Origin: an uncultured Opitutales bacterium
Lineage (GTDB): Bacteria > Verrucomicrobiota > Verrucomicrobiia > Opitutales > Coraliomargaritaceae
DNA length: 64,000 nucleotides
Reading direction: 5' to 3'
Assembly: GCA_937775295.1 (NCBI GenBank)
Contig: CALKBZ010000003.1
Span: forward strand, 186,001-250,000
Position numbers and translations under genes: made by a program. Positions 1 to 9,230 of this stretch are shown piece after piece (the first letter of the stretch is position 1; the number at the start of each line of letters is the position of its first letter). Under the pieces are notes generated by a model. The model was not told the DNA's origin, made no database searches, and saw only the letters and a list, made by a program, of their open reading frames with translations.

Positions 1-1253
1 TTGTGCGCGTTAATAATCGGCATGCCGTAAATTGGGCTAGCAGGATCGTCAACTGCGGCTGGATTGACCACGTCGTTGGCTCCAATCACGATGGCGACAT
101 CGACCATTTCAATGGTTGGGTTAACGTCGTCCATTTCGACGAGCTGCTCATATGGCACGTCGGCTTCGGCGAGTAGCACGTTCATGTGTCCTGGCATACG
201 ACCCGCGACTGGGTGAATTGCAAAGCGTACTTCACAGTCGTTGGCTTCGAGTACTTCGCCGAGTTCTTTGACGGCGTGCTGCGCTTGTGCGACGGCCATG
301 CCGTAGCCGGGGATGACGATGACATTTCTAGCGGCTTCGAGAATGTAGTATGCATCTTCAACCGATAGTGGTTTCATCTCGCCAGTGCTGGCATTGCCAG
401 TGGCTGGTGTGGTAGCGCCGAAGCTAGAGAAGAGCACGTTCACTAAAGTGCGGTTCATTGCTTTACACATGATAATAGTTAGGATCAGGCCAGAGGCACC
501 GACGAGGCAGCCTGCGACGATCAGCACGTTGTTGGCGATCACGAAGCCCGCCGCACAGGCGGCGAGCCCGGAGCAGGAGTTGAGTAATGAAATGACGACG
601 GGCATGTCGCCGCCGCCGATTGGCATGACGGCGAAGATGCCGAGTAGCAGCGCGAGCACGATGACGACGGCGAGTGTCGGGTAAGCGAGCTCTGCGGTCG
701 GGGCCAGTGTGAAAATCGCGCCGGCGGCGATGATGCCGAGGGCGAGCAGTGCATTAACTGTTTTTTGTCCTCCAAAGGTGAGGGCGCGTCCGCTCAGCTT
801 GCCTGATAGTTTGCCCCAAGCGTAAAGCGAGCCGGTAAAGGTGATGCCGCCGATTAGAATCGCTAGCACGATGACGCCTGCGGTAAAGGTTTCAACCTTA
901 GCAATATCGATTCCTGCTAGTTTTGTATGAGAAGTGCGTTGATACTCCGCCCAACCGACTAGAAGCGAGGCGAGGCCGCCGAAGCCATTAAACAGGGCGA
1001 CCAGTTCGGGCATGCCAGTCATTTGCACGCGCTTGGCGGCAATGAACCCGATCACTGACCCAGCGGCGATACCGCCGAACACGAGCTTATAGTCAAGACC
1101 TTGGCTGAGCAATGTGACAATGATCGCGATCGCCATGCCGATCGAAGAGATCTGGTTGCCTTTCCGAGCAGTGTCGGCGTGGCCGAGCATCTTGATGCCG
1201 AAGACGAATAGGATCGCCGCAGCGATGTAAGAGAGATTGACGAGAGTTTCCAT
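1..1253 (-). CDS. pntB: NAD(P) transhydrogenase subunit beta (3' end cut by window edge)
   Basis: Beta subunit of the proton-translocating NAD(P)+ transhydrogenase of the inner membrane, which uses the proton gradient to reduce NADP+ with NADH. About 417 codons are present. The family is usually near 460 residues, so roughly the last 50 are outside the window. The first half is a series of hydrophobic segments (domain II). The second half begins the NADP-binding domain III, with the dinucleotide motif GYGMAVAQAQ near residue 310. The ATG at 1251-1253 opens METLVNLSYIA, a normal PntB start. It lies 38 nt after the stop of the small alpha subunit, as the last gene of a pntAA-pntAB-pntB operon. 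Confidence 0.95.
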   Translation of the reverse strand, partial: METLVNLSYIAAAILFVFGIKMLGHADTARKGNQISSIGMAIAIIVTLLSQGLDYKLVFGGIAAGSVIGFIAAKRVQMTGMPELVALFNGFGGLASLLVGWAEYQRTSHTKLAGIDIAKVETFTAGVIVLAILIGGITFTGSLYAWGKLSGKLSGRALTFGGQKTVNALLALGIIAAGAIFTLAPTAELAYPTLAVVIVLALLLGIFAVMPIGGGDMPVVISLLNSCSGLAACAAGFVIANNVLIVAGCLVGASGLILTIIMCKAMNRTLVNVLFSSFGATTPATGNASTGEMKPLSVEDAYYILEAARNVIVIPGYGMAVAQAQHAVKELGEVLEANDCEVRFAIHPVAGRMPGHMNVLLAEADVPYEQLVEMDDVNPTIEMVDVAIVIGANDVVNPAAVDDPASPIYGMPIINAH

Positions 1254-1291
1254 TGATTAAAAGTGGTTGGTCTGAATTCAAAAGGTGTTGG

Positions 1292-1573
1292 TTAATTACC
1301 TTTTTTCTTAAACATGCCGAGCATGCGATCGGTGACCATGTAGCCGCCGACGACGTTAACGGTAGCGAGTACGATGGCAGCGAATCCAAGCCAGACGGAC
1401 AAGGTGTCGGAGCTGGTGTTGACGGCGAGAATCGCGCCGACGACGGTGATCCCTGAGATCGCATTCGAGCCGGACATCAACGGTGTATGCAGTTGCGAAG
1501 GCACTTTTGCGATGAGCTCAAAGCCAAGGAAGCCAGAGAGCACGAAGATGAAGAGTAAAAGTATGAGTTCCAT
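1292..1573 (-). CDS. pntAB: NAD(P) transhydrogenase subunit alpha, membrane part (alpha-2)
   Basis: Short membrane subunit (93 aa) matching the C-terminal membrane segment of E. coli PntA. It begins MELILLLFIFVLSGF and has three hydrophobic stretches separated by the conserved TPLMSGSNAISG loop. Together with PntB it forms the proton channel (domain II). In E. coli this segment is fused to the NAD-binding part; here it is a separate gene, as in Rhodospirillum rubrum. It sits between pntAA (82 nt upstream) and pntB (38 nt downstream) in one operon. The short length is normal for split systems, and the call is secure. Confidence 0.95.
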   Translation of the reverse strand: MELILLLFIFVLSGFLGFELIAKVPSQLHTPLMSGSNAISGITVVGAILAVNTSSDTLSVWLGFAAIVLATVNVVGGYMVTDRMLGMFKKKGN

Positions 1574-1655
1574 AACGTTGCTGGGTGAAAGTGGTTGGTG
1601 GTAGCGGTTTGCTGGCGTTTAGTTCGAACAACGTTTAACAAAAAACGATCAACGA

Positions 1656-2795
1656 TTAACTTTTAAAGCGTTCGTGGACGATTGCGCCGCCTTTAGTGAT
1701 GAGGCAGGCGTTGAGGATTTCGTCATCCTCTTTGTATTGAAAGTCCTTTGCTTCGGCGTCCCAGAAGTGCTCGATGAGATTGTAGAAGTTAGAGGCTAGC
1801 ATCAGTGTCGCATCTGTTGGATAGTAGCCTTCGATATTTTCGGGGCCAATGATGCGCACGCCGTTTGTGGTGACGACTTCTTCGCCGACTTTGGAGCCTT
1901 CGACGTTGCCACCGGATTCGACTGCGAGGTCAATCAAGATGCTGCCTGGTTGCATTTGATCGAGTACCTCATTGTTTATAATTAGCGGTGCCTTGCGGCC
2001 AAACAGTTTCGCAGTGGTGATAACAACGTCGGCCCGGGCGCAGGCTTTGGCCATTTCTTGGCGTTGCTTGTCGAGTTGCTCGGGGGTGAGTTCTTTGGCG
2101 TAGCCTTGCTCGGTTTGTCCCATTTCGCCGAGATCGACTTTAACGAATTTTGCGCCGAGCGATTTAACCTGTTCTTCAACTGCGGGGCGTGTGTCGAACG
2201 CTTCCACACGTGCACCGAGACGTTTCGCTGTGGCGATGGCTTGTAGACCGGCAACACCGACTCCGATGATGAAGAAGCGGGCTGGAGGGATGGTGCCAGA
2301 CGGCGTCATCATCATTGGCAATATTTTCGTCATACGACCCGTTGCCATCGTCACTGCGGCATAGCCTGCCAGACTTGCCTGTGAGGAAAGTGCGTCCATC
2401 TTTTGTGCCAGTGTGCTGCGGGGGATCATCTCCATGCTAATGGCGGAGATGTCGCGCCTGGCAAGGTCGTCGATTAGTTCTTTTTCGTTGAACGGATCGA
2501 GGAAACTAATGTGCAGCGTGCCGGGCTTGATCTTATCCAAATCTTCGGGAGATGGCTTGCTCACGCGGGCGACGATGTCGGCTTGCGCGTAGCCAGTGTC
2601 CGCATTGGGGACGATTGTGGCGCCGGCATTTTCGTATTCCGTGTCGCTGTAGTTCGACTGTGTGCCGGCACCGGATTGAATGAGGACTTCCAGGCCGAGT
2701 GCACCGAGCTTCGAGACAGTCGTTGGTGCGACGGTGGTGCGTGTCTCTGCGGTGTTGGTTTCAAGGGGAGCGAAAAAGCGTTTTGTAGAGTGCAT
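1656..2795 (-). CDS. pntAA: NAD(P) transhydrogenase subunit alpha, NAD-binding part (alpha-1)
   Basis: Soluble NAD(H)-binding domain I (379 aa) of the transhydrogenase, related in fold to alanine dehydrogenase. The Rossmann motif GVGVAG lies at residues 178-183, followed by the acidic residue of EAFDTRP that binds the adenine ribose. The N-terminal region (MHSTKRFFAPLETNTAETR) matches the family, where an Arg-rich first strand precedes a conserved ETR. It is the first gene of the operon and hands hydride to PntB domain III. A 5' region of more than 400 bp separates it from fbaA. No regulatory site is evident. Confidence 0.95.
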   Translation of the reverse strand: MHSTKRFFAPLETNTAETRTTVAPTTVSKLGALGLEVLIQSGAGTQSNYSDTEYENAGATIVPNADTGYAQADIVARVSKPSPEDLDKIKPGTLHISFLDPFNEKELIDDLARRDISAISMEMIPRSTLAQKMDALSSQASLAGYAAVTMATGRMTKILPMMMTPSGTIPPARFFIIGVGVAGLQAIATAKRLGARVEAFDTRPAVEEQVKSLGAKFVKVDLGEMGQTEQGYAKELTPEQLDKQRQEMAKACARADVVITTAKLFGRKAPLIINNEVLDQMQPGSILIDLAVESGGNVEGSKVGEEVVTTNGVRIIGPENIEGYYPTDATLMLASNFYNLIEHFWDAEAKDFQYKEDDEILNACLITKGGAIVHERFKS

Positions 2796-3161
2796 GTGTT
2801 AGATTTATCGTTGAGTAAATTTTATATAATCGGCTCCTGAATTAAGCTTAGCTCATTGATTGCGGGTAAGCTAAATGCTACTTTCAGTATATTTTGCGTA
2901 TGTAAATATTGGAGGGAAATGCTCCGTCATTTCCATACGCAGCTAAATTATTAATATTTATGAGAAATAGTATTACATGGAACTGTGGTGAGATGGCATG
3001 CACACTAGTTAAGGTACACCAACAAAGGTTGGAGGCAATAAGCGGCCAATCTTTGTTGGGGGGATATACGTTTATCTTAACGTGCGTCTGGATGGATCTT
3101 GTCGGTCTGGCGAGCGCACTTTTCAGGCGCGAAAGGGTCCGGCTTTATTACTTATGGGCCC
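2796..3161. other. Non-coding stretch between pntAA and fbaA terminator, with a hairpin
   Basis: I see no credible gene here. A plus-strand open frame (2909-3208) has no recognisable protein and runs through the fbaA terminator, so it is not called. The clearest structure is an imperfect 14-bp inverted repeat (3019-3032 with 3046-3059, 13 of 14 positions) around a 13-nt loop. It is not followed by a T-tract on either strand, so it does not look like a simple terminator. The pntAA promoter should lie in the right part of this stretch near 2800-2880. Confidence 0.5.
3019..3059. repeat. 14-bp imperfect inverted repeat (hairpin)
   Basis: Left arm 3019-3032 (CCAACAAAGGTTGG) pairs with right arm 3046-3059 (CCAATCTTTGTTGG), with one G-T position and a 13-nt loop. 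There is no poly-T run beside it. It may be an mRNA or DNA structural element, or the relic of a mobile repeat. Confidence 0.6.
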
Positions 3162-3191
3162 AAAAAAAAGCCAGACGCGTGAGCGTCTGGC
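3162..3191 (-). terminator. Rho-independent terminator of fbaA
   Basis: A perfect 9-bp stem (3170-3178 with 3183-3191) has a 4-nt loop. Read on the minus strand it is followed by eight T residues (complement of 3162-3169). It lies 27 nt downstream of the fbaA stop codon. Confidence 0.9.
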
Positions 3192-3217
3192 CTTTGATGA
3201 AATGTTAAGCGGATTGC

Positions 3218-4249
3218 TTAGACAGTGCCGAAGATCGTCTTGCCGTTGGAGCAAAGATCTTCGGTTGCTTGAACCAAGCGAGCTGCCATGCTGGCTTCGC
3301 CCTTTTTCAGGTAGCCGCGTGGGTCGTATGTCTTCTTGTTGCCGACTTCGCCGTCGATCTTGAGCACACCTTCGATGTTTGCACAGATGTGTGTCACGAC
3401 AGGGCGTGTGAACGCATACTGTGTGTCAGTATCGATATTCATCTTTACCACACCGTAACCGAGTGTTTCGCGGATGTCGCTAAGCTCAGAACCTGATCCA
3501 CCGTGGAAAACGAGTTCCATGAATGCTGCGTCGCCGTGCTTATCAGTCACTGCCTTTTGGCCATCGCGAAGGATCTTTGGCTTGAGCTGTACAGAACCTG
3601 GCTTGTAAGCGCCGTGCACATTGCCGAAAGTCGCTGCGAAAATGAAGCGGCCGAGTGGCTGCAGTGCTTCGTACACTTCGACCATGTCTTCGGGGGTGGT
3701 GTAGAGCTTTTCAGCTGGAAGATTGGATGTGTCGTGGCCGTCTTCTTCGCCGCCTACGCAACCTGCTTCGACTTCGAGGATGATGTTGAGCTCAGCACAT
3801 TCCTTGAGCAGCTCCTTGGAGATCTTAAGGTTTTCGTCGAGCTCTACTACAGAACCATCGAACATATGTGATTGGAACAGCGGGCCTTTGCCTGCTGCGA
3901 TGCGCTTGCGAGAAGCTTCGAGCAGTGGCTTGAGGAAACCTTCAACCTTCTCAGGGTGGCAGTGGTCTGTGTGCAGACCGACGAGCACGTCGTATTTCTC
4001 CGCGAGCAAGTGCGTCGCTTCAGCGAGCACGATTGCGCCGAAAGCTGCGTCTGCTACGTTTAGACCGGAAGCGAATTGACCGCCACCTGTGGAAACTTGG
4101 ATGATGCCGTCCGACTTTGCGTCTGCGAAGGCTTTCAGTGCTGCATTGATCGTAGTGATCGATGTGACGTTAACCGCTGGGTATGCGTAGTTACCCTGTT
4201 GGGCTGCGTCGAGCATTGCTGCGTATTGTGTAGGTGTTGCTACTGGCAT
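3218..4249 (-). CDS. fbaA: Class II fructose-bisphosphate aldolase
   Basis: Cytosolic zinc-dependent aldolase (343 aa) that cleaves fructose-1,6-bisphosphate to dihydroxyacetone phosphate and glyceraldehyde-3-phosphate in glycolysis and runs in reverse in gluconeogenesis. The hallmark GLHTDHCHPE lies at residues 91-100, with the catalytic Asp95 and zinc ligand His96. A glycine-rich phosphate-binding loop (HGGSGS) and the NIDTDTQ motif occur in the second half. Overall layout and length (E. coli FbaA is 359 aa) indicate class IIA. It is a single gene with its own terminator downstream and a roughly 150-bp gap upstream. Confidence 0.97.
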   Translation of the reverse strand: MPVATPTQYAAMLDAAQQGNYAYPAVNVTSITTINAALKAFADAKSDGIIQVSTGGGQFASGLNVADAAFGAIVLAEATHLLAEKYDVLVGLHTDHCHPEKVEGFLKPLLEASRKRIAAGKGPLFQSHMFDGSVVELDENLKISKELLKECAELNIILEVEAGCVGGEEDGHDTSNLPAEKLYTTPEDMVEVYEALQPLGRFIFAATFGNVHGAYKPGSVQLKPKILRDGQKAVTDKHGDAAFMELVFHGGSGSELSDIRETLGYGVVKMNIDTDTQYAFTRPVVTHICANIEGVLKIDGEVGNKKTYDPRGYLKKGEASMAARLVQATEDLCSNGKTIFGTV

Positions 4250-4397
4250 AGTTTAATTAGGTTATGTTGTCTGGTTGGTTTTTGGATTAAGGGAAGCTAA
4301 TGGCAGGCCTGCCTCCTATTAGGAAATGGATATATTTAAGCAGATCAGAATTATTACAACAGTAGAATACAACTTAGTAGTCACTGGTCGGTGACGA

Positions 4398-5747
4398 TTA
4401 ACTGTGCTTGATTGGCTTGGGGAGTTTGAGGGCTAGGATTAAGGGCAAGATCACGATGATAGCGCCAAATAAATAGGCGCTTTTTGAGCCATACGCAAAG
4501 TAGGCGAAGGCCGCCAAGAGTGGGCCGATCGCGCGGGCGAGTGAGCCTGCTGAGCGGAACACGCCGATGGCTGCGCCCTGTTCTTCTTCGTTAGTATAAA
4601 GTGAGACCAGTGCGCTGAGGGTAGGCGAGACGAGCCCGATCGAAAAGGCCATCAGTGCGATTGCGCCGAAGAACAGCCCGAGGTTCAGTGCGATTGCTAG
4701 AATAAGGAAGGCCGCGACGCCGCAAGCAATGCCTGCCACGGCAAGGCGTTTTTCACCAACTGGCCCAGCAAGGCGTCGAACGATGCCGCCTTGCACCACA
4801 ATTAGCACAAAGCCGATGAAGACGAACATGCCGCCATTCTGTGCAGGGGAGAATTGGAAGCGCTCGACCGCCAGAAAAGTGAGGGTAAATTCCATGCCGC
4901 TGAACGCTAGCATATAGAGCAGGTAGACTAGGTTGGTACGTCGCGTTTCGGGGCAACGGCTTTTGAACATACGTAACACGGGGACACCTTTGCGGTCGGG
5001 GTTCGCCTTGCCACGATTCTCGATTGGTAGGGTTTCTTTAAAGCTACGCGCCACCCAAATCAGATTAGTGAGTGCCAGCACGAAGCTCACTAATGCAGGC
5101 ACAGAGAATGGGTTGACGCCAAACTTACCCAACGCCGGGGCGATCTCCAGTAGGTTAATCTGGGCAAATAAACCGCCGATTCCAGGGCCAACGATAAAGC
5201 CTAGGCCAAATGCGATGCCGACAATCGCCAGTCCGCTGGAGCGCTTCTCGCGTGTGGTGCTATCCGCGACTGCTGCGGTGGCCACTGAAAGGTTGCCACC
5301 CATCGCGCCGCCGAGCACGCGTGCCAGTACCAATACCCAAAACGATGCGGCGAAAAACCATGCGGCATAGCTAAGCGCTAGGCCTGCGATCGTGATCAAT
5401 AGGACTTTACGTCGGCCGACGCGGTCTGAGTAGGCGCCCCATAGTGGTGCGCAAATAAATTGTAGGATCGAGTAGAGCGAGCCGAGGATGCCTCCAAATA
5501 GCACCGCCGTCATGAAGCGCGGATCCTCTGCGCCACTGCGCTCAGCCCACGCCGAAAGGGGCGCGATGAGTTGCCCTAGCAAGCTGCCATCACCTGCGCC
5601 ATTGGGCAGGTAGTAGTCCAGCATTGCTGGGAAAAGTGGGAAGATGATCGAGAATCCGACTAGATCGAGGAACAGCGTCAGGAAGATAATCCCAAGTGTG
5701 CGTTTTCCCTGCTTGGGATCAGTAGAGGGTGCTGGGTCAGCTGCCAT
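4398..5747 (-). CDS. MFS transporter, TetA/TCR-type efflux family
   Basis: Integral inner-membrane protein (449 aa) with about 12 predicted hydrophobic helices. The classical MFS motif [15 protein letters not shown], follows helix 2, and the loop region resembles tetracycline/multidrug H+ antiporters (TetA/TCR group). The substrate cannot be deduced. An insertion of about 30 polar residues ([10 protein letters not shown] region) lies between helices 1 and 2. The ATG at 5745-5747 is 1 nt from the coaD stop codon, so the two genes are almost certainly cotranscribed, with coaD first. No resistance function should be assumed from family membership alone. Confidence 0.85.
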   Translation of the reverse strand: MAADPAPSTDPKQGKRTLGIIFLTLFLDLVGFSIIFPLFPAMLDYYLPNGAGDGSLLGQLIAPLSAWAERSGAEDPRFMTAVLFGGILGSLYSILQFICAPLWGAYSDRVGRRKVLLITIAGLALSYAAWFFAASFWVLVLARVLGGAMGGNLSVATAAVADSTTREKRSSGLAIVGIAFGLGFIVGPGIGGLFAQINLLEIAPALGKFGVNPFSVPALVSFVLALTNLIWVARSFKETLPIENRGKANPDRKGVPVLRMFKSRCPETRRTNLVYLLYMLAFSGMEFTLTFLAVERFQFSPAQNGGMFVFIGFVLIVVQGGIVRRLAGPVGEKRLAVAGIACGVAAFLILAIALNLGLFFGAIALMAFSIGLVSPTLSALVSLYTNEEEQGAAIGVFRSAGSLARAIGPLLAAFAYFAYGSKSAYLFGAIIVILPLILALKLPKPIKHS

Positions 5748-5748
5748 A

Positions 5749-6234
5749 TTATTGGTTGTGGCCGAACTTTATAGAGAGTGCGGCATGCACGTTGGACGGG
5801 ATTAGGTGTTTTTCGCGATCGGTAAATTTGAATACCTGTTTAACGAGGTTCGAGCTGGTGAAAAAATAGCGCTCGTTAGGCATCAGGAAGATCGTCTCAA
5901 TACTATCATCTAAGTGGCGGTTCATTTGCGCCATTTGAAACTCATGCTCGAAGTCAGACACCGCGCGTAAGCCTCGGATCAGTGCGACTGCATTATGCTC
6001 CACTGCAAGGTCGACGATCAACCCATCAAATGCAATCACGTCAATGTTTGGGCGATTTTTCACGTTCTCCTTAATCAGCTCGACGCGCTCTTCGGGAGTA
6101 AATAGTGGGTCTTTGCTTGGATTACGAGCTACCGCCACTATGACTTTATCAAAGATGTGTCGACCGCGGTTAATCACATCGAGGTGTCCATTGGTGATCG
6201 GATCAAAGGAACCCGGATAAATTGCAATTTTCAT
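5749..6234 (-). CDS. coaD: Pantetheine-phosphate adenylyltransferase (PPAT)
   Basis: Cytosolic nucleotidyltransferase (161 aa) that transfers AMP from ATP to 4'-phosphopantetheine, the penultimate step of coenzyme A synthesis. The nucleotidyltransferase signature [12 protein letters not shown] lies at residues 8-19, with the TNGH variant of the (T/H)xGH motif. The C-terminal motif [10 protein letters not shown] matches the family's ISSS(L/N)VKE segment. Length matches E. coli CoaD (159 aa). It is the first gene of a two-gene unit with the downstream MFS transporter and is divergent from pgsA, with a 77-bp gap. Confidence 0.97.
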   Translation of the reverse strand: MKIAIYPGSFDPITNGHLDVINRGRHIFDKVIVAVARNPSKDPLFTPEERVELIKENVKNRPNIDVIAFDGLIVDLAVEHNAVALIRGLRAVSDFEHEFQMAQMNRHLDDSIETIFLMPNERYFFTSSNLVKQVFKFTDREKHLIPSNVHAALSIKFGHNQ

Positions 6235-6311
6235 GATAGAGGCGGATTGAGTCCATATTACGCTAGAAGTCCAACTTTTAACAGTATTTAGGAAATGTAG
6301 CAGCTGCTTGA

Positions 6312-7004
6312 ATGCCTAATTTTGCGCAGGCGGATAAGTCTGCGCATTTTGGGCTAGCCCAGTTCGTCGGGAATCGCCACCCTAGCACAGTGAATCTACC
6401 GAATCTTTTGACGCTTTCTCGTATTCCGATCATCTTTGGGGTGGTGGCTCTGTTGTATCTGCCTGTCACGGGGGCCAGTACGGCGGCCTTCGTGCTGTTT
6501 GTGATCGGTGCAATCACCGACTGGGCGGACGGCTATTATGCCCGCAAGCAGGGAATTATTTCCAATTTCGGTAAGTTGATGGATGCGCTGACGGACAAGA
6601 TCTTCATGGTCGGCTTCTTTATTGCGATGGTGGTGCGCGGTGAGTTGCCTGGGCTCTGGTCGCTTTTTCTACTGCTGCTGATTTTAAGCCGGGAATTCTT
6701 AATCACTGGCCTACGGCTTGTCGCAGCTAGTTCGGGCATCATTCTCGCCGCGGAGAAATCCGGTAAGAACAAAACCGTGTTTCAAATCGTATCAGCGATT
6801 CTACTGCTGCTAGCCATCGCGATTCGTGAGGATTTCCCCAACTTGTTTCCAGAGATCATAGGCCAATCCTTTGCTGGGATGTTACACTGGCTCGGAGTCG
6901 CCTTCTTTGTCTTGGCCGCAGTGCTGACCGTGTCGTCTGGCACTAAATATATGATCAAGTACTGGTCGGTATTCATTGGGGAGGATGAAACAATAGGTGA
7001 ATAA
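6312..7004 (+). CDS. pgsA: CDP-diacylglycerol-glycerol-3-phosphate 3-phosphatidyltransferase
   Basis: Membrane enzyme making phosphatidylglycerophosphate, the committed step to phosphatidylglycerol and cardiolipin. The CDP-alcohol phosphotransferase signature DG-x2-AR-x8-G-x3-D-x3-D is complete (DGYYAR, then GKLMDALTD), and several hydrophobic helices surround it. The 230-aa reading begins at ATG 6312. PgsA proteins normally start as [12 protein letters not shown], which corresponds to a GTG at 6390, so the first 26 residues may be untranslated. It overlaps pgpA, which encodes the next enzyme of the pathway, by 8 nt, so a pgsA-pgpA operon is clear. Confidence 0.95.
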   Translation: MPNFAQADKSAHFGLAQFVGNRHPSTVNLPNLLTLSRIPIIFGVVALLYLPVTGASTAAFVLFVIGAITDWADGYYARKQGIISNFGKLMDALTDKIFMVGFFIAMVVRGELPGLWSLFLLLLILSREFLITGLRLVAASSGIILAAEKSGKNKTVFQIVSAILLLLAIAIREDFPNLFPEIIGQSFAGMLHWLGVAFFVLAAVLTVSSGTKYMIKYWSVFIGEDETIGE

Positions 7005-7518
7005 CATACAGCGCTATTTTCCGTGGACACAGATGTTGCCCACATCATTGGTGGTGAACTTCGCGACACTCGGGCCACTGGGTCTCGTCAAAAACGGGCC
7101 TGGTACGGTCGGTAGCGTAGCTGGCATTGGACTGTATGCCGCGCTGTTTAATAATGCCACGCCGCTGGGTTATCTTTTGTATATGCTGTTGCTGACCTAT
7201 TTCGCCGTGGCGATTTGCGATACCGCGGAGCGCCGCCTGCAGATGCGTGACCCAGGGATGATCATTCTCGATGAGTTAATCGCCGTACCGCTGGTCTTTT
7301 TCGGCATGAATGGCCCGCAAGGCCTAGTTGCCGAGCATGGCGGCTGGCCAGTATTGATCGCCGGTTTCGTGCTCTTCCGGATTTTTGATATCGCCAAACC
7401 ATTTGGGATTTCGAAGTTGCAGAATCTCCCAGGCGGCCTCGGTTGCGTGGTCGACGATCTCGCCGCAGCGATTGCGTCCTGTATCGTGCTACATCTGATC
7501 CTGCACTTCTTCTTTTAA
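6997..7518 (+). CDS. pgpA: Phosphatidylglycerophosphatase A
   Basis: Inner-membrane phosphatase (173 aa; E. coli PgpA is 172) that removes the phosphate from phosphatidylglycerophosphate to give phosphatidylglycerol. Family features seen are the N-terminal [15 protein letters not shown] segment and the acidic ILDELIAVP motif thought to bind metal and phosphate, followed by hydrophobic helices. The start is GTG at 6997, inside the 3' end of pgsA. A good Shine-Dalgarno sequence (GGGGAGGAT, 6979-6987) is correctly spaced, which supports this start and translational coupling. It acts directly after PgsA in the same pathway. Confidence 0.94.
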   Translation: MNNIQRYFPWTQMLPTSLVVNFATLGPLGLVKNGPGTVGSVAGIGLYAALFNNATPLGYLLYMLLLTYFAVAICDTAERRLQMRDPGMIILDELIAVPLVFFGMNGPQGLVAEHGGWPVLIAGFVLFRIFDIAKPFGISKLQNLPGGLGCVVDDLAAAIASCIVLHLILHFFF

Positions 7519-7739
7519 GCAGAGCTTGCTTGTGGCCGAGTTCTTTGGGCGATTGCACATTTAAGCCCTCGGATACGTTGATTTTAAACCGCCTGTGTCC
7601 TTGCTGCCCTCTATATATCGAAGGGAATCGCAGGTTATGATTGTTCCGCCTAGGCGTGTATTCCGTTGTATCTGTTGCCTTATGGGATCTCTCGCGTCTT
7701 TCGCTTGCGCTCATGCGAACTGCCTCAGATAGATAAAGC

Positions 7740-8540
7740 ATGACTTTCTTAGATAAGCTGGAGAAGCGCTTCGGGCATTGGGCGGTGCCAAATGTGATAC
7801 TGTATGTTATTGTCGCGCAACTGGTGGTGTATGCCATGGTCATTAGTGGGCGGATCTCGTTTGTGACCCTACCTCTGATTCCGAAGGCGGTGCTCGGCGG
7901 TGAGTTGTGGCGCTTGTTTTCGTTTCTGATTTCGCCGCCCAATATCGCAGGTGGTGCGATGAGCGCGCTGTTTCTTGCCTTTTTTTGGTATATTTTTTGG
8001 ATGATGAGTTCGGCACTCGAACGGATCTGGGGTGCGTTCCGGTTTAATGCCTACCTTCTCTGTGGTGTGCTTCTGACGATTCTAGCGGCGTTTGTTGGGC
8101 AATTTATTTCACCCGCGACCACCATCATTATCTTTCCCGATTTTCTCTATTTGAGTGTCTTCCTCGCTTTCGCAGTGAACCACCCGAATGTTGAATTTCT
8201 GATAATGTTTTTTTTGCCCGTGAAGGTGAAGTGGCTGGCATGGTTGGCGGTCGGATTGACTGCATTCTCTTTTTTGGGCGCGCCGTCGTGGGGTGATCGC
8301 ATTGCGATTCTCGGTCCGTTGCTTAACTTTTTCCTGTTCTTCCGCAATGACTTGGTCAACTCGGTCGAGAGCCGCAAGCGTCGCACGCAGTTTGCCAAAC
8401 AAAAGGTCGAGCGCGACAATGCTGCGTTTCATACCTGCAGTGAATGTGCTGCAACGGATAAGACTCACCCCGAGCGGCACTTCCGGTATAAGAAGGTCGA
8501 TGGTGCTACAGTGTGCATTTGCGATGGCTGCCGAGGATAG
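7740..8540 (+). CDS. Rhomboid-like membrane protein with C-terminal zinc ribbon (probably inactive protease fold)
   Basis: A 266-aa protein with about six hydrophobic segments in residues 15-210. The overall pattern resembles the rhomboid superfamily: [11 protein letters not shown] after helix 1, matching the rhomboid WR motif, and [17 protein letters not shown] in the middle. I cannot find the rhomboid catalytic Ser motif (GxSG) or the partner His, so proteolysis is unlikely. The last 35 residues hold CSEC and CICDGC, four spaced cysteines that look like a small zinc ribbon. The gene stands alone after pgpA, 221 bp downstream. The family assignment is by fold-level resemblance only. Confidence 0.6.
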   Translation: MTFLDKLEKRFGHWAVPNVILYVIVAQLVVYAMVISGRISFVTLPLIPKAVLGGELWRLFSFLISPPNIAGGAMSALFLAFFWYIFWMMSSALERIWGAFRFNAYLLCGVLLTILAAFVGQFISPATTIIIFPDFLYLSVFLAFAVNHPNVEFLIMFFLPVKVKWLAWLAVGLTAFSFLGAPSWGDRIAILGPLLNFFLFFRNDLVNSVESRKRRTQFAKQKVERDNAAFHTCSECAATDKTHPERHFRYKKVDGATVCICDGCRG

Positions 8541-8654
8541 AGAGCCGGCTCAGATCGGGGAGCGTTGCTAAGCCAATGGAGAGACAGCATAGCCCTTTAA
8601 GTCACAGCCGTAGAAACTGACTGGGGCAACTTGATTAAGTTGGTATCGAATCTT

Positions 8655-9230
8655 TTACAGCGCGAGTGGCAGCGCGATGAATAGCAGAGCGTTAAGTAGG
8701 CCGCAGAGAAAGGCGTAGAAACTCAGACGCATCCAGCGGAATTTAGGCCGCAGCACGTCATTGCTTAGGTGATAAATGTCGGATACCATGAGTTCGGTGA
8801 TGGTGTTTCGATTCTCGAGAGATTCGCGCATCAGTGCCTTATAGGTGGCTTCATCGTATTGCCAAATTCCAGAAAAGTGCAGCAGGTTTGATTTTTCGCC
8901 AGGGGCTGTTTGGTAGCGCTTGGGCATGAGGCACATGACAGCGAAGACAATACTGACTGCTGCGGCTAAGACGTAGAGTGTAATGCCGAGCCGAATTTGC
9001 GGATTTTGATAGGCCGAAATCGCGATTGGGATAAGGAAGGCGTTAATCGTAATCACCACTTGTGCACGGCGATCTGCTAGTGAAATATACTGCACATGCT
9101 TTGACTGTGCGCTGCTGAGCACAGAACCGCGCAGCAGTGCCGGCCATTGGTTAGTCTCGGCGTAAGCAGCCTCTGGCTGCGAAGTGGTAGATTTAGAATC
9201 AGTGATGGAATGAACACAGATGATCTGCAT
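8655..9230 (-). CDS. Pycsar-effector-like transmembrane protein (DUF5706/PycTM type)
   Basis: A 191-aa protein with hydrophobic segments near residues 57-73, 82-101 and 168-190. LADRRAQVVITINAFLI leads into the first helix, and LLHFSGIWQYDE and VSDIYHLSNDVLRPKF lie before the last. This layout and these motifs match my memory of DUF5706, the family that includes PycTM membrane effectors of Pycsar anti-phage systems, which respond to cyclic pyrimidine nucleotides. No PycC cyclase or other defence gene is nearby, so this is an orphan. The first 40 residues look unstructured and the true start could be internal. Function is unproven. Confidence 0.7.
   Translation of the reverse strand: MQIICVHSITDSKSTTSQPEAAYAETNQWPALLRGSVLSSAQSKHVQYISLADRRAQVVITINAFLIPIAISAYQNPQIRLGITLYVLAAAVSIVFAVMCLMPKRYQTAPGEKSNLLHFSGIWQYDEATYKALMRESLENRNTITELMVSDIYHLSNDVLRPKFRWMRLSFYAFLCGLLNALLFIALPLAL

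Noticed and set aside
2909-3208. 99-codon plus-strand frame between pntAA and fbaA
   Set aside because: It has no protein-like features and runs through a hairpin and the fbaA terminator.
4398-5747. Tetracycline resistance gene
   Set aside because: Similarity is only at the level of the TetA/TCR transporter group. It is chromosomal beside coaD with no mobile context.
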